The translations under genes and the position numbers were made by a program. From the NCBI RefSeq assembly GCF_004340665.1, contig NZ_SLWO01000003.1, forward strand, positions 62,001 through 126,000: 64,000 nucleotides of DNA. The letters are read 5' to 3'. Source of the stretch: Pedobacter psychrotolerans (GTDB lineage Bacteria; Bacteroidota; Bacteroidia; Sphingobacteriales; Sphingobacteriaceae). This document shows positions 26,439 through 35,654 of this stretch, one piece after another (position 1 is the first letter of the stretch; each line of letters opens with the position of its first letter). Under the pieces are notes generated by a model that was not told the origin of the DNA, searched no databases, and saw only the letters and a program-made list of their open reading frames with translations.

Positions 26439-28100
26439 ATGAAAAAACTATTACTATATTCTTTTACGTGTTTGTCGTTAGTCGTTTTGCTTTCTGGTTG
26501 TAGCTCGAAAGGTGGAAACAGCTCTAGTAAAACAGGCATACCATACGCAAATCGCAAAAGTAAAAATAATGCTTCTGGTGCCTTTGCTGTGGCTACACAA
26601 TACAAACGCGCACCCGGACCTGGATTAATTCCAATTGAGGGTGGTGTTTTAGTAGTTGGTGGAAGCGCCATCGAAATACCTGGTGTAGAACCTAATATCT
26701 ACAATTATAAAAGACAGGTTACAGTCCCTTCGTTTTATATGGATGAAACAGAGGTTTCCAATACAGACTGGTTGGAATATCTACACTGGATCAGGTATAA
26801 TTATCCTGAAGACCGTGAGTTTTATTACAATGAGTTACCAGATACATTGGTTTGGAGAAGCTCACTATCTTATAATGAACCATACGTAGATAACTATTTG
26901 AGGCATCCGGCTTACCGTGACTATCCTGTTGTTGGTGTATCCTGGGAACAGGCCTCACGCTACTGTGAATGGAGAACTTCCAGAGCCAATGAATTTATCT
27001 TACGTGAAAAAGGTATTTTAACAGATTACAAAACTCTTAGTGCAGGCACGACTGGCAAGGGAAATAATGCTGCAGCTGTACCTAAGCCAGATAAACCATT
27101 CAATACAGATGCTTATCTTAATGGCCAGTACGATGATAAAGGTAAAAACGCACCTGTTGACTACAATACAAAGGCAGGCGCAGCAACAACAACTGCTGGT
27201 ACAGGCAAAGGAAATGCTCAACCACGTAGAACAGCAACATTGGAAGATGGTGTAATTATGCAGCCTTATCGCTTACCTACAGAAGCCGAGTGGGAATATG
27301 CTGCCTTAGGCCTTATTGGTAATACTGAATATGAAAACATCAATCAAAATAAAATATACCCTTGGAATGGCTTAGGTGTTAGTTCAGCCAGTAAAAAAAC
27401 AAGAGGTATGATTCAGGCCAACTTTAAAAGAGCTCCTGGTGATTATATGGGTGTTGGCGGATCATTGAATGATAAGGGTGATTTAACGGTACCTGTTATT
27501 CAATATGCCGCAAATGATTTTGGCTTATATAATATGGCTGGAAATGTAAATGAGTGGGTTAATGATGTGTATAGAACTGGAACATTTACAGATGCAGATG
27601 CTTTTAATCCTTACCGTGGTAATTATTTCACCAATAAGAAATTAGAAGATAGCCAAAACGGTAAAATTGCGCTTGATAAATATGGTAATCCAATTAAAGA
27701 GAATGCATATTCGGGAAGAAAGCAAACCTGGGCAGAAAAACAGGCTCAAGCTAAACGCGTAGATTCTATTTCAAAATCTACTGATCCACAATCCATTACT
27801 GCTTCCAACAATTATCAGGCAGATCAAAGAGGTTATCGTGATAAGCAAAATTTATTGCTTAATGAAGAAGGTGTAACCTTGGTTAATGATAAGTCAAGAG
27901 TTTATAAAGGTGGTTCATGGAACGATATGGCCTACTGGTTAAATCCTGCAACACGTCGCTTTATGCAACAGGATGAATCCTCTGCAGAAGTTGGATTTCG
28001 CTGCGCCATGACCATGTTAGGTGCGCCAGAAATCAGCACTGCTGGAAAAAGAAGTTTCAAAACCCCACCTCCTAAACCTTACCGCGTTAAAGGGAGATAA
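26439..28100 (+). CDS. gldJ: Gliding-motility/type IX secretion lipoprotein GldJ
   Basis: A 553-aa lipoprotein (lipobox LLSGC, Cys21) with a formylglycine-generating-enzyme-like (FGE-sulfatase) domain spread over about 60-540. The YMDETEVSNTDWLEYL, PVVGVSWEQASRYCEWR, LPTEAEWEYAALG and YKGGSWND...RRFMQQDESSAEVGFRC blocks are visible. Low-complexity inserts at about 200-270 and 420-490 match GldJ rather than the shorter GldK. GldJ is an outer-membrane-associated component that stabilises the GldK-GldN ring complex. A terminator follows at 28105, so it is transcribed alone. Confidence 0.88.
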   Translation: MKKLLLYSFTCLSLVVLLSGCSSKGGNSSSKTGIPYANRKSKNNASGAFAVATQYKRAPGPGLIPIEGGVLVVGGSAIEIPGVEPNIYNYKRQVTVPSFYMDETEVSNTDWLEYLHWIRYNYPEDREFYYNELPDTLVWRSSLSYNEPYVDNYLRHPAYRDYPVVGVSWEQASRYCEWRTSRANEFILREKGILTDYKTLSAGTTGKGNNAAAVPKPDKPFNTDAYLNGQYDDKGKNAPVDYNTKAGAATTTAGTGKGNAQPRRTATLEDGVIMQPYRLPTEAEWEYAALGLIGNTEYENINQNKIYPWNGLGVSSASKKTRGMIQANFKRAPGDYMGVGGSLNDKGDLTVPVIQYAANDFGLYNMAGNVNEWVNDVYRTGTFTDADAFNPYRGNYFTNKKLEDSQNGKIALDKYGNPIKENAYSGRKQTWAEKQAQAKRVDSISKSTDPQSITASNNYQADQRGYRDKQNLLLNEEGVTLVNDKSRVYKGGSWNDMAYWLNPATRRFMQQDESSAEVGFRCAMTMLGAPEISTAGKRSFKTPPPKPYRVKGR

Positions 28101-28104
28101 ATTA

Positions 28105-28138
28105 TAAAAAAGTCCGGGTTTTGAATCCGGACTTTTTT
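28105..28138. terminator. Bidirectional terminator between gldJ and the biotin carrier gene
   Basis: 12-bp stem AAAAAAGTCCGG / CCGGACTTTTTT with a 10-nt loop between convergent genes. Confidence 0.88.
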
Positions 28139-28159
28139 TATACAGAGATTTAGATATTG

Positions 28160-28660
28160 TTATTTAAATTGGATTAAGATCTGGTTCTTTTCAACCTTAT
28201 CTCCTTGCTTAATCAATACTTTACTAACTATTCCATCCGTCATCGACTTTAAGATATTCTCCATCTTCATCGCTTCCAGAATTAAAAGATTATCGCCTTT
28301 CTTAACTTCAGCACCAGCATCAACCAATACTTTCAAAACTAAACCAGGCATGGGCGCTTTCATTTCTAAAACTTTATTAGAAGTTAAGTTATCCATTCCC
28401 AGATTTTTCAATAATTGATCAAATCGATCTTCAACTTTGGTTTGATAAATTGTTCCGTTGACCTTAACTTTACAAGTCTTATCTTGTTGGTTTGCCTCAA
28501 TAACCTCTACATTGAAGGATTGATTTTGATATAAAATATGTGCTTCCGAAGCCGATATATTAATCAAGTCCAGCTCTACAGGTTGATTATTTACAGAGAG
28601 TTTAGCATTGCTTTCCTCAATATTGAAAACTGTATTTTTATTTACCGCTATCTTATCCAT
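28160..28660 (-). CDS. Biotin carboxyl carrier protein (acyl-CoA carboxylase type)
   Basis: A 166-aa protein. Its last 70 residues form a biotinyl domain with the attachment motif EAMKMEN (Lys132), preceded by the AP-rich hinge KAPMPGLVLKV. The N-terminal 95 residues resemble the region before the biotinyl domain in propionyl/acetyl-CoA carboxylase alpha chains. Free carriers of this kind work with separate biotin carboxylase and carboxyltransferase subunits, none of which is adjacent. It is the last gene of the minus-strand run, 4 bp after the DUF4159 gene. Confidence 0.87.
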   Translation of the reverse strand: MDKIAVNKNTVFNIEESNAKLSVNNQPVELDLINISASEAHILYQNQSFNVEVIEANQQDKTCKVKVNGTIYQTKVEDRFDQLLKNLGMDNLTSNKVLEMKAPMPGLVLKVLVDAGAEVKKGDNLLILEAMKMENILKSMTDGIVSKVLIKQGDKVEKNQILIQFK

Positions 28661-28664
28661 AGAT

Positions 28665-29402
28665 TTATTGTGTTAAGGCATATTGCACTAAATTAGCACC
28701 CATTTTTAAAGCTTTTGAACGTGTTTCCTGTGTATCTTCAGGATAAGTACCAAAGTCTTCCCAACCATTACCTAAATCACATTCAAAAGTATAATAACAA
28801 ACCACACGTCCTTTATAAATCAATGCAAAACCCTGAGGTCGCTTATTATCATGTTCATGAATTTTAGGCAATCCATTTGGAAACTTAAACTTTTGATTAT
28901 AAATAGCATGATTAGATGGTAACTCTACAAACGCCAATTCGGGAAAAACTTTTTTCATTTGTGGCCTGATGAATTTATCTAAGCCATAATTATCATCTAT
29001 ATGCAGAAAACCACCACCAACTAAATATTGACGTAGGTTTTTAGCTTCGAGATCACTAAACTGTACATTTCCATGCCCAGTCATGTAAATAAAAGGATAG
29101 TTAAATATTTCTTTTGAGCCCACATCCACCACGCTTTCTTCAGGATAAAAGTTAGTTTTAAGATTGGAGTTGCAATACGCAATCAGGTTTGGGAGTGCAG
29201 TTCGATCAGCATACCAATCTCCCCCACCACTATACTTTAATTTAGCCATCCGGTAAGAAGGGGGTAAAGCGGTGAAAGCCGAAAGCATAAAGCTAAAGAC
29301 TAAAATACCAAAGCAAAAAACCACAGGCTTTAGCACTTTTAATGATTGAAAACTGATCACTGTAAACTTCAAATGATTATCGGTTAAGGTAATTGATTTC
29401 AA
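28665..29402 (-). CDS. DUF4159-family membrane-anchored/exported protein
   Basis: A 245-aa protein with an N-terminal hydrophobic segment (about 26-44), then a DUF4159 domain (about 50-245). The domain blocks are KYSGGGDWYADRTALPNL, FIYMTGHGNVQFSD, GGFLHIDDNYG and GNGWEDFGTYPED. The fold is class I glutamine-amidotransferase-like without an evident Cys-His pair. The function is unknown; members occur near MoxR/BatA-type genes in other Bacteroidota. It overlaps rsmE by 26 bp, so the two are probably co-translated. Confidence 0.8.
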   Translation of the reverse strand: MKSITLTDNHLKFTVISFQSLKVLKPVVFCFGILVFSFMLSAFTALPPSYRMAKLKYSGGGDWYADRTALPNLIAYCNSNLKTNFYPEESVVDVGSKEIFNYPFIYMTGHGNVQFSDLEAKNLRQYLVGGGFLHIDDNYGLDKFIRPQMKKVFPELAFVELPSNHAIYNQKFKFPNGLPKIHEHDNKRPQGFALIYKGRVVCYYTFECDLGNGWEDFGTYPEDTQETRSKALKMGANLVQYALTQ

Positions 29403-30081
29403 AACAAACAGCTAGCGCAGCAGTTTCAGTACGCAACCTGTTCTCTCCTAAAGTTAAGGGTTTATAGCCTTTATTCAAAGCTAAATCAACTTCTTCAGGA
29501 GTAAAATCACCTTCGGGACCAATAAGAACTAAATATTTTTCGTATGGCTTAACCAGATCTGAGATGTATCTTTTTTGTTGATTATCAATACAATGGGCTA
29601 TTAATTGCTGGCCATCAAAGGGTTGTTTTAAAAAATCATCAAAAGAAATGGCTTCATTGAGTTTAGGATGATAAGCCTTGATTGATTGTTTTACAGCAGC
29701 TGTAATCACTTTATTCAACCGATCATCTTTCACTACACGCCTTTCAGAACGATCAGTGATAATAGGTGTGATTTCATCAATCCCGAGTTCAGTGGCTTTC
29801 TCTAAAAACCACTCCATCCGATCAATATTTTTTGTGGGTGCTACAGCAATATGAAGGTAATGATTCCTTTTATGAAATTCAGTCTCTACATTTAGAATGG
29901 ATAGTGTGACCTTCTTAGGATGATCATCCGTAATTTCTGCTGTATAGAAACCGCCAACACCATCAACCAGATTAACTACCGTTCCTTTTGAAAGCCTAAG
30001 CACCCGAACACAATGTTTACTTTCTTCTTCGTTTAGGGTATAAGTATTTTGTGAAATATCTGGTGTGTAAAAAATATGCAT
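29377..30081 (-). CDS. rsmE: 16S rRNA (uracil(1498)-N(3))-methyltransferase
   Basis: A 234-aa SPOUT methyltransferase of normal length. The N-terminal PUA-like region contains ESKHCVRVLR. The C-terminal SPOUT knot shows the SAM-binding LIGPEGDFTPEEV and LGENRLRTETAALA motifs. It methylates U1498 in the decoding region of 16S rRNA. It overlaps the DUF4159 gene at its 3' end and lies 9 bp downstream of the CNNM/CorC gene, within the long minus-strand gene run. Confidence 0.94.
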   Translation of the reverse strand: MHIFYTPDISQNTYTLNEEESKHCVRVLRLSKGTVVNLVDGVGGFYTAEITDDHPKKVTLSILNVETEFHKRNHYLHIAVAPTKNIDRMEWFLEKATELGIDEITPIITDRSERRVVKDDRLNKVITAAVKQSIKAYHPKLNEAISFDDFLKQPFDGQQLIAHCIDNQQKRYISDLVKPYEKYLVLIGPEGDFTPEEVDLALNKGYKPLTLGENRLRTETAALAVCFEINYLNR

Positions 30082-30090
30082 GTGTTGAAA

Positions 30091-31518
30091 TTAGTGATTA
30101 TCAACCATATCTTCTTTATTGATGACCAATTCTAACTTTATTGTTTCAATATTTTGCTCAGTTTTCTTCAGAATGGTAAATAGGTAGCCATAAGATTCAT
30201 TGCTTTCTCCTACCTCTGGAATACGTTCAAAAACATGAGATACTAAACCACCTATGGTATCAAAATCTTCATCCTCCGGTAAATCGTGGGGCAAATGTTC
30301 ATTAACATCGTAAACCGTAGCAAAAGCATTAACAATAAACTCGTTATCAGAAACTTTTTCTACCAATGGTTTTTCCTCATCGTATTCATCCTGAATTTCT
30401 CCCACAAGCTCTTCTACAATATCCTCAAGCGTAACCATACCTGCTGTTCCGCCAAATTCATCCAAAACAATCGCAATCTGAATACGATTACTTTGAAGCT
30501 CGCTCATTAAATCATTAATCTTTTTCGTTTCTGTAACGAAATAAGGCTTACGAATAATGTCATTTAATGTCCAGTGTTGATTACCTGCAGCAACAAGAGG
30601 CAAAATATCTTTAGCGTGAATGATACCGACAATTTTATCCATAATATCATCGTAGACAGGCAAACGGGAATATCCTTCTTTAATAATCGTATCCACCACT
30701 TCTTCCTTTGGTGAAGTTAATTCAATACCCGAAATTTTTGTTCTGGGCACCATAATATTTTTAACTACACGTTCATTAAAATCAAATACGTTTTTTATTA
30801 ATTCGTGTTCGTTATTATCTAGGGCACCACTTTCTTTACCTTGTTCGAGCAGATATTGTAATTCTTCAGAACTATGAAGTGATTCATGTCCGGCAGAGGT
30901 ATCAATGCCAAAAGGTTTTAGAATTATGGCAGCTAAACTATTCAGTGTCCAAATAAATGGTCTGAAAACGACATAAAAAATTTGTAAAGGTACCGAGACA
31001 AATAATGTAGTAGCTACTGGCCGTTGAATGGCGAAAGATTTGGGCGCAAGTTCACCAAACACAATATGCATGATCGTGATTAACGAAAAGGCAACGATAG
31101 TAGATGTTGTATGGATTGTTGCATCACTTAAGCCCCAATGCAAACTATCAAAGAGGTTCTTAAAAATAGTATGCATAACGCCTTCACCTACCCAACCTAA
31201 GCCAAGTGATGCAAGCGTTATACCGAGTTGTGTGGCGGCCAAATAACCATCCAAATTGTGGATAATTGTTTTGGCCATTCTACCTACTCTGCTGCCTGTT
31301 TTTGCTTTTATTTCTATTTGTGAGGCGCGGACTTTAACAATAGCGAATTCTGCTGCAACGAAAAATCCATTCAATATTACTAGAAATAGTGCGAAAAATA
31401 ACCGCCATCCAACTGATGCTGTATCAGCTTCCTCCAGGGCAACCATCGCCAAATCTGTTGATGGAAGGATTGCGCTTAGTTTAAAATTTAAAAACAAGCA
31501 AACCGTGGGTAAATCCAT
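30091..31518 (-). CDS. CNNM/CorC-family (hemolysin-like) transporter protein with CBS domains
   Basis: A 475-aa protein. A CNNM/DUF21 membrane domain (about 35-225, several helices, with LNGFFVAAEFAIVKVR) is followed by two CBS modules (about 250-385, including RTKISGIELTS and GIIHAKDILPL) and a CorC_HlyC domain at the C-terminus. The family is linked to magnesium/cobalt efflux; hemolysin is a historical label. GldE is a related Bacteroidota protein, but nothing here ties this copy to gliding. The ATG overlaps the ppa stop by 1 bp. A second Met at residue 25 is an alternative start. Confidence 0.85.
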   Translation of the reverse strand: MDLPTVCLFLNFKLSAILPSTDLAMVALEEADTASVGWRLFFALFLVILNGFFVAAEFAIVKVRASQIEIKAKTGSRVGRMAKTIIHNLDGYLAATQLGITLASLGLGWVGEGVMHTIFKNLFDSLHWGLSDATIHTTSTIVAFSLITIMHIVFGELAPKSFAIQRPVATTLFVSVPLQIFYVVFRPFIWTLNSLAAIILKPFGIDTSAGHESLHSSEELQYLLEQGKESGALDNNEHELIKNVFDFNERVVKNIMVPRTKISGIELTSPKEEVVDTIIKEGYSRLPVYDDIMDKIVGIIHAKDILPLVAAGNQHWTLNDIIRKPYFVTETKKINDLMSELQSNRIQIAIVLDEFGGTAGMVTLEDIVEELVGEIQDEYDEEKPLVEKVSDNEFIVNAFATVYDVNEHLPHDLPEDEDFDTIGGLVSHVFERIPEVGESNESYGYLFTILKKTEQNIETIKLELVINKEDMVDNH

Positions 31519-32069
31519 TAAGCTAATTCTCTAAATGTGGTATTATAAAGTTCCATGCTCTCTTTTATTACTTTATGAGCATAGCGAACACCTAATAAAT
31601 GTTCAATAGTTACATTTTTATCTTCTAATGCTTTATAATCCTGAAAGAAACGAACAATTTCCTTCATTTGATGTGGAGGCAATTCATCTAAATCATTGAT
31701 ATAATTTACAGACATATCATGTGCAGCTACGGCGATAATTTTATCATCTTGCTCTCCATTGTCTACCATATGCATTACGCCAACAACTTTGGCCTCAATT
31801 AGTGTCATAGGATAAACATCAACAGAACAAAGCACCAAAATATCTAAAGGATCTTTATCATCACAATAAGTTTGTGGAATAAATCCATAATTAGCAGGAT
31901 ACATTACTGATGAAAAAAGAACTCTATCTAATTTAATTAAACCAGATTCTTTATCTATTTCGTATTTTGCTTTTGAGCCTTTTGGGATTTCAATAATTGC
32001 GTTTACAATTTCCGGTACGTTTTTACCTGGTGATACGCTATGCCAAGCGTGGGTTTCTTCTTTTGCCAT
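31518..32069 (-). CDS. ppa: Inorganic pyrophosphatase (soluble, family I)
   Basis: A 183-aa protein with the family I signature D-K-D-P-L-D at 71-76 and upstream [14 protein letters not shown] (54-67). Metal-binding acidic residues are conserved. It hydrolyses pyrophosphate to drive biosynthetic reactions. It is sandwiched between dedA (8 bp gap) and the CNNM gene (1-bp overlap), so these three are one transcription unit, perhaps with the upstream nuo genes. Confidence 0.95.
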   Translation of the reverse strand: MAKEETHAWHSVSPGKNVPEIVNAIIEIPKGSKAKYEIDKESGLIKLDRVLFSSVMYPANYGFIPQTYCDDKDPLDILVLCSVDVYPMTLIEAKVVGVMHMVDNGEQDDKIIAVAAHDMSVNYINDLDELPPHQMKEIVRFFQDYKALEDKNVTIEHLLGVRYAHKVIKESMELYNTTFRELA

Positions 32070-32077
32070 TTTTAATT

Positions 32078-32728
32078 TTAATCTGTCTTATCTTCTTCAG
32101 AACTTGTTACTTTACTTTTTACAAATGTAATCAATAAAGGGATAGTTGTAATAATGATGAAGCCAATAATAATATATAATAAGTAATCGTTAATTTCTTT
32201 TTCAAACCTTTTCCCTAAGAAATACCCCATTAATGTAAGTGAGCAAATCCATAGTACTCCGCCAACTACATTGTAAAGTGCGAACCGCTTAAAGTCTAAT
32301 CTTACTACACCAGCAAAAATCGGTGCAAAAGTTCTAACAATCGGAACAAACCTTCCCATTATTAAGGCAAAGGCACCTTGTTTGTTATAATAGCGCTCTG
32401 CTGCTTTAAGATATTTCTTTTTGAAGAAAAAACTGTCTTTTCTAGTGTACAGCACAGGACCCGTTTTTCTTCCGAACCAATAACCCGTAAAATTGCCTGA
32501 AATTGCAGCTACACATAACCCAGCTAAAAGCAATGCAATATTTACATCCAGCTTTCCTGTTGCTACAAACATTCCTGCTAAAAACAGTAAATAATCACCA
32601 GGGAGAAAGAAACCGAAGAATAAGCCGGTTTCTGCATAAATTACAAATATAACGAGATAGAAACCACCTTCCCTCAATAATTTCTCGGGATCAATCAGGT
32701 GATGCAGGTTATTCCAAAAATCGTGCAT
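32078..32728 (-). CDS. DedA-family membrane protein
   Basis: A 216-aa membrane protein of the DedA/VTT family, with re-entrant motif [15 protein letters not shown] near residue 40 and the conserved basic segment [16 protein letters not shown] (about 125-140). Helices fill the rest, including a C-terminal one at about 185-205. DedA proteins are thought to scramble or flip polyprenyl-phosphate or phospholipids using proton motive force. It lies 47 bp after nuoN and 8 bp before ppa. The specific lipid is unknown. Confidence 0.88.
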   Translation of the reverse strand: MHDFWNNLHHLIDPEKLLREGGFYLVIFVIYAETGLFFGFFLPGDYLLFLAGMFVATGKLDVNIALLLAGLCVAAISGNFTGYWFGRKTGPVLYTRKDSFFFKKKYLKAAERYYNKQGAFALIMGRFVPIVRTFAPIFAGVVRLDFKRFALYNVVGGVLWICSLTLMGYFLGKRFEKEINDYLLYIIIGFIIITTIPLLITFVKSKVTSSEEDKTD

Positions 32729-32775
32729 ATTGAATTATTCGTAAAACTACAAATAATTATCTAACAACTGTATAC

Positions 32776-34149
32776 CTATATTAGGTTTAAAATAATTGCA
32801 GGATAAATACCCAAAATAAGAGTAATCGCTACTGAAACCAATAAAACTAATTTATATTGAGTTGGAGTAACTAATTCTATATCTGCACCATCTTTAAACC
32901 AAACGGCTACAATAACCTTAAAATAATAATAAAAACCTACCAGAGCATTTAAAATCGCAAATGCGACCAACAGCATCTGATAATCGCCCATCACGTTCAG
33001 GAACATTAAATATTTACCGATAAAGCCACCAGTTAATGGAATACCAGCTAATGATAGCATGGCAACTGTAAGGGAAAGTGCTACTAACGGATTTTTCTTA
33101 CCTAAGCCATTGAAACTTTCGAAGCTATCACTTCCTGTTTTTTGTTTCACCAGGATTAAAACTGCAAAGGCAATAATTGATGCAAACGTATAAGCTGCTG
33201 CATAAACCAAAACATTGTTTTCTGAATTTGCACTTAATACTATAAGAGAAAACAACAGATAGCCAGCATGGGAAATACTTGAATAGGCCAGCATCCTTTT
33301 AAAGTTCTTTTGGAACAATGCAGTAACATTTCCAATAAATAGGGTTAGGCAAACGATAACAATTAACGGCTGTACCCAGAATTCATGAAGTGGCCCAAAC
33401 GCACCGGCAAACAATCTTAAGAACGCTGCAAAGCCAGCGGTTTTAACTACGGTACTCATAAAAGTCGTAATTAATGTTGGTGAACCTTCATAAACATCAG
33501 GTGTCCAGAAATGGAAAGGTGCAGCACCAACTTTAAAGCATAAGCCAATCATCATTAAAATTACTCCTGGATAAAATATCGGCGAGATTGCTTTACTATT
33601 GTCAACCAGATATGCCTGAATTTTATCTAAGTCAAATGAACCTGTAGCACCATAAATTAAAGTAATCCCAAATAATAAGAAACCTGTGGAAAAGGCACCC
33701 ATCAGGAAATATTTCAATGAAGCTTCGTTTGACGCGAAATCCCTTTTACGTATTCCCGCAAGGATATATAAACTCACAGACATGATCTCTAACCCCACAA
33801 ATAACATCGCCATGTTTTTATACGATACCATCATAATCATTCCCGCCAGGGCGAAAAGAATTAGGGTAAAATATTCAGCTACGTTATCGCTCTTAGCGTG
33901 AAAATAATTTTGAGTTAATAAAAAAATTAAAAGCGTTCCAACAATACAAATACCAGAAAATGCAAGGGCAAAATTATCTGTTTGCATCATACCGAAATGA
34001 ATAGCATTGCTATTCCATGCGCCGATAGTAAATCCTAATGCGGTAAGCAAGCCAACAACAGTAAGCGGCAGTAATGCTTTCTTTGCTTTAAACAAACCTG
34101 CGTAAAGTACAATAAAAGCTGTTATACTAATGGTTATGATAATATTCAT
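32776..34149 (-). CDS. nuoN: NADH-quinone oxidoreductase subunit N
   Basis: A 457-aa antiporter-like membrane subunit with about 13-14 hydrophobic helices. The family features GLEIMSVSLYILAG (Glu in helix 5), CFKVGAAPFHFWTPDVYEG (Lys in helix 7) and RMLAYSSISHAGY are present. It is one of the three proton-pumping modules of complex I. It is the last nuo gene, starting 3 bp after nuoM. Confidence 0.95.
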   Translation of the reverse strand: MNIIITISITAFIVLYAGLFKAKKALLPLTVVGLLTALGFTIGAWNSNAIHFGMMQTDNFALAFSGICIVGTLLIFLLTQNYFHAKSDNVAEYFTLILFALAGMIMMVSYKNMAMLFVGLEIMSVSLYILAGIRKRDFASNEASLKYFLMGAFSTGFLLFGITLIYGATGSFDLDKIQAYLVDNSKAISPIFYPGVILMMIGLCFKVGAAPFHFWTPDVYEGSPTLITTFMSTVVKTAGFAAFLRLFAGAFGPLHEFWVQPLIVIVCLTLFIGNVTALFQKNFKRMLAYSSISHAGYLLFSLIVLSANSENNVLVYAAAYTFASIIAFAVLILVKQKTGSDSFESFNGLGKKNPLVALSLTVAMLSLAGIPLTGGFIGKYLMFLNVMGDYQMLLVAFAILNALVGFYYYFKVIVAVWFKDGADIELVTPTQYKLVLLVSVAITLILGIYPAIILNLI

Positions 34150-34152
34150 TGC

Positions 34153-35634
34153 TTATTTTACTGATGTTAATTTTTGATTTACCTGTTCTAATAAATGTTG
34201 TACAGATGCCTCTGTTAAGTGCAATAATGGTTTTGGATAAACACCAAAAATAATGATCAAAGCACAAATAATGTAAAGGACTAATTTTTCAGTTCCTTGA
34301 ATATCTGTGAAAGTGATGGTTAGTTCATTGGTTTTACCTAGCATAACATTTTGATACATCCGCAACATATAAACTGCTCCGAAGATGATCGTTAATCCTG
34401 CAATAGCAGCTGCCCAGATACTGTAGTTATAAACGCCCATTAATAACAAGAATTCACCAATGAAACCATTTGTACCCGGTAAGGCTACTGTTCCTAAAAC
34501 GATAATTAGAAAAGTGATAGCCAGTTGAGGGGCTAACTTAGCGATACCGCCCAATTCTTCAATTTTATTGGTTTTAACTCTTGAGAAAATGATATCCAGT
34601 ACGAAAAATAAACCTACTACATTAATACCATGACTTAACATTTGAACCATAGCACCTTGCATACCTTGTACTCCATTATTTCCCAGATTAAAGGATGCGA
34701 ATATCCCAGCAGCAATCAATCCAACGTGTGCAATAGAAGAATAAGCAACAAGTCGTTTAGCATCTTTCTGAGTAAAAGCAATAAGTGAAGCGTAAACAAT
34801 TCCAATAATAGAAAGTATCATCGCTAAACTAGACCAATCATGAACTCCTGTCGGTACAATTGGCAATAGCCATCTGATTACGCCATAAATACCCATTTTG
34901 AGCATAATGCCTGATAATAGCATTGTTCCTTGTGTAGGCGCTGCAGTATAGGTATCAGGTTGCCAGGTATGGAAAGGAAATATTGGCATCTTAATCGCAA
35001 AGGCAATAAAGAAAGCCCAAAAAATCCACCCCTGTTGTGCGCTATCTAAATTTAAAGCGTAAAATGCCTGGATATCAAAGTTATGTGCGGGATTTTGTAA
35101 ATAAAGGTAAATGATCCCCATTAACATAAACAATGAACCTCCTATGGTATACACAAAGAATTTCATGTTGATGCGAATTCGATCTTTTCCACCCCAAAAT
35201 GCACAAATAAAATAAATTGGAATCAATGCTGCTTCCCAACCAATATAAAACAGAAAAGCATCCATGGCTGTAAACACCAATAGCAAACCAGTTTGCATGA
35301 ATAAAATCAATGCATAAAAAGCAGCAAGATTTTTATAGTCATGTTTGTAGCTTGATAAAATGATAATTGGTATTAACAAGTTAGTCAGCAATACCACCAA
35401 CATGCTGATTCCATCAATACCTGCATGGAAGCGAATACCCAAATCAGCAATCCAAGGTAGGTTTGCTTCAAATTGTGTGCTCGCATTCGGAATGAAATTA
35501 CAGGCGATAAACAAAGCCAGGACTAAGGAAGCAACCGAAATTATGGTTGAGACCATTTTAGCCGACTTACCTGCAAAAGCGGTGATGATAGCACCTGCAA
35601 GCGGAAGAAATATAAGTAATAAAAGTTGTTCCAT
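34153..35634 (-). CDS. nuoM: NADH-quinone oxidoreductase subunit M
   Basis: A 493-aa polytopic antiporter-like subunit. GWEAALIPIYFIC carries the helix-5 Glu, AFAIKMPIFPFHTWQPDTY the helix-7 Lys, and RLVAYSSIAHVGL the broken-helix region. It forms the middle proton channel of the complex I membrane arm. It lies 20 bp after nuoL and 3 bp before nuoN. Confidence 0.96.
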   Translation of the reverse strand: MEQLLLLIFLPLAGAIITAFAGKSAKMVSTIISVASLVLALFIACNFIPNASTQFEANLPWIADLGIRFHAGIDGISMLVVLLTNLLIPIIILSSYKHDYKNLAAFYALILFMQTGLLLVFTAMDAFLFYIGWEAALIPIYFICAFWGGKDRIRINMKFFVYTIGGSLFMLMGIIYLYLQNPAHNFDIQAFYALNLDSAQQGWIFWAFFIAFAIKMPIFPFHTWQPDTYTAAPTQGTMLLSGIMLKMGIYGVIRWLLPIVPTGVHDWSSLAMILSIIGIVYASLIAFTQKDAKRLVAYSSIAHVGLIAAGIFASFNLGNNGVQGMQGAMVQMLSHGINVVGLFFVLDIIFSRVKTNKIEELGGIAKLAPQLAITFLIIVLGTVALPGTNGFIGEFLLLMGVYNYSIWAAAIAGLTIIFGAVYMLRMYQNVMLGKTNELTITFTDIQGTEKLVLYIICALIIIFGVYPKPLLHLTEASVQHLLEQVNQKLTSVK

Positions 35635-35654
35635 TATTTAATTTTGAACCCTTT

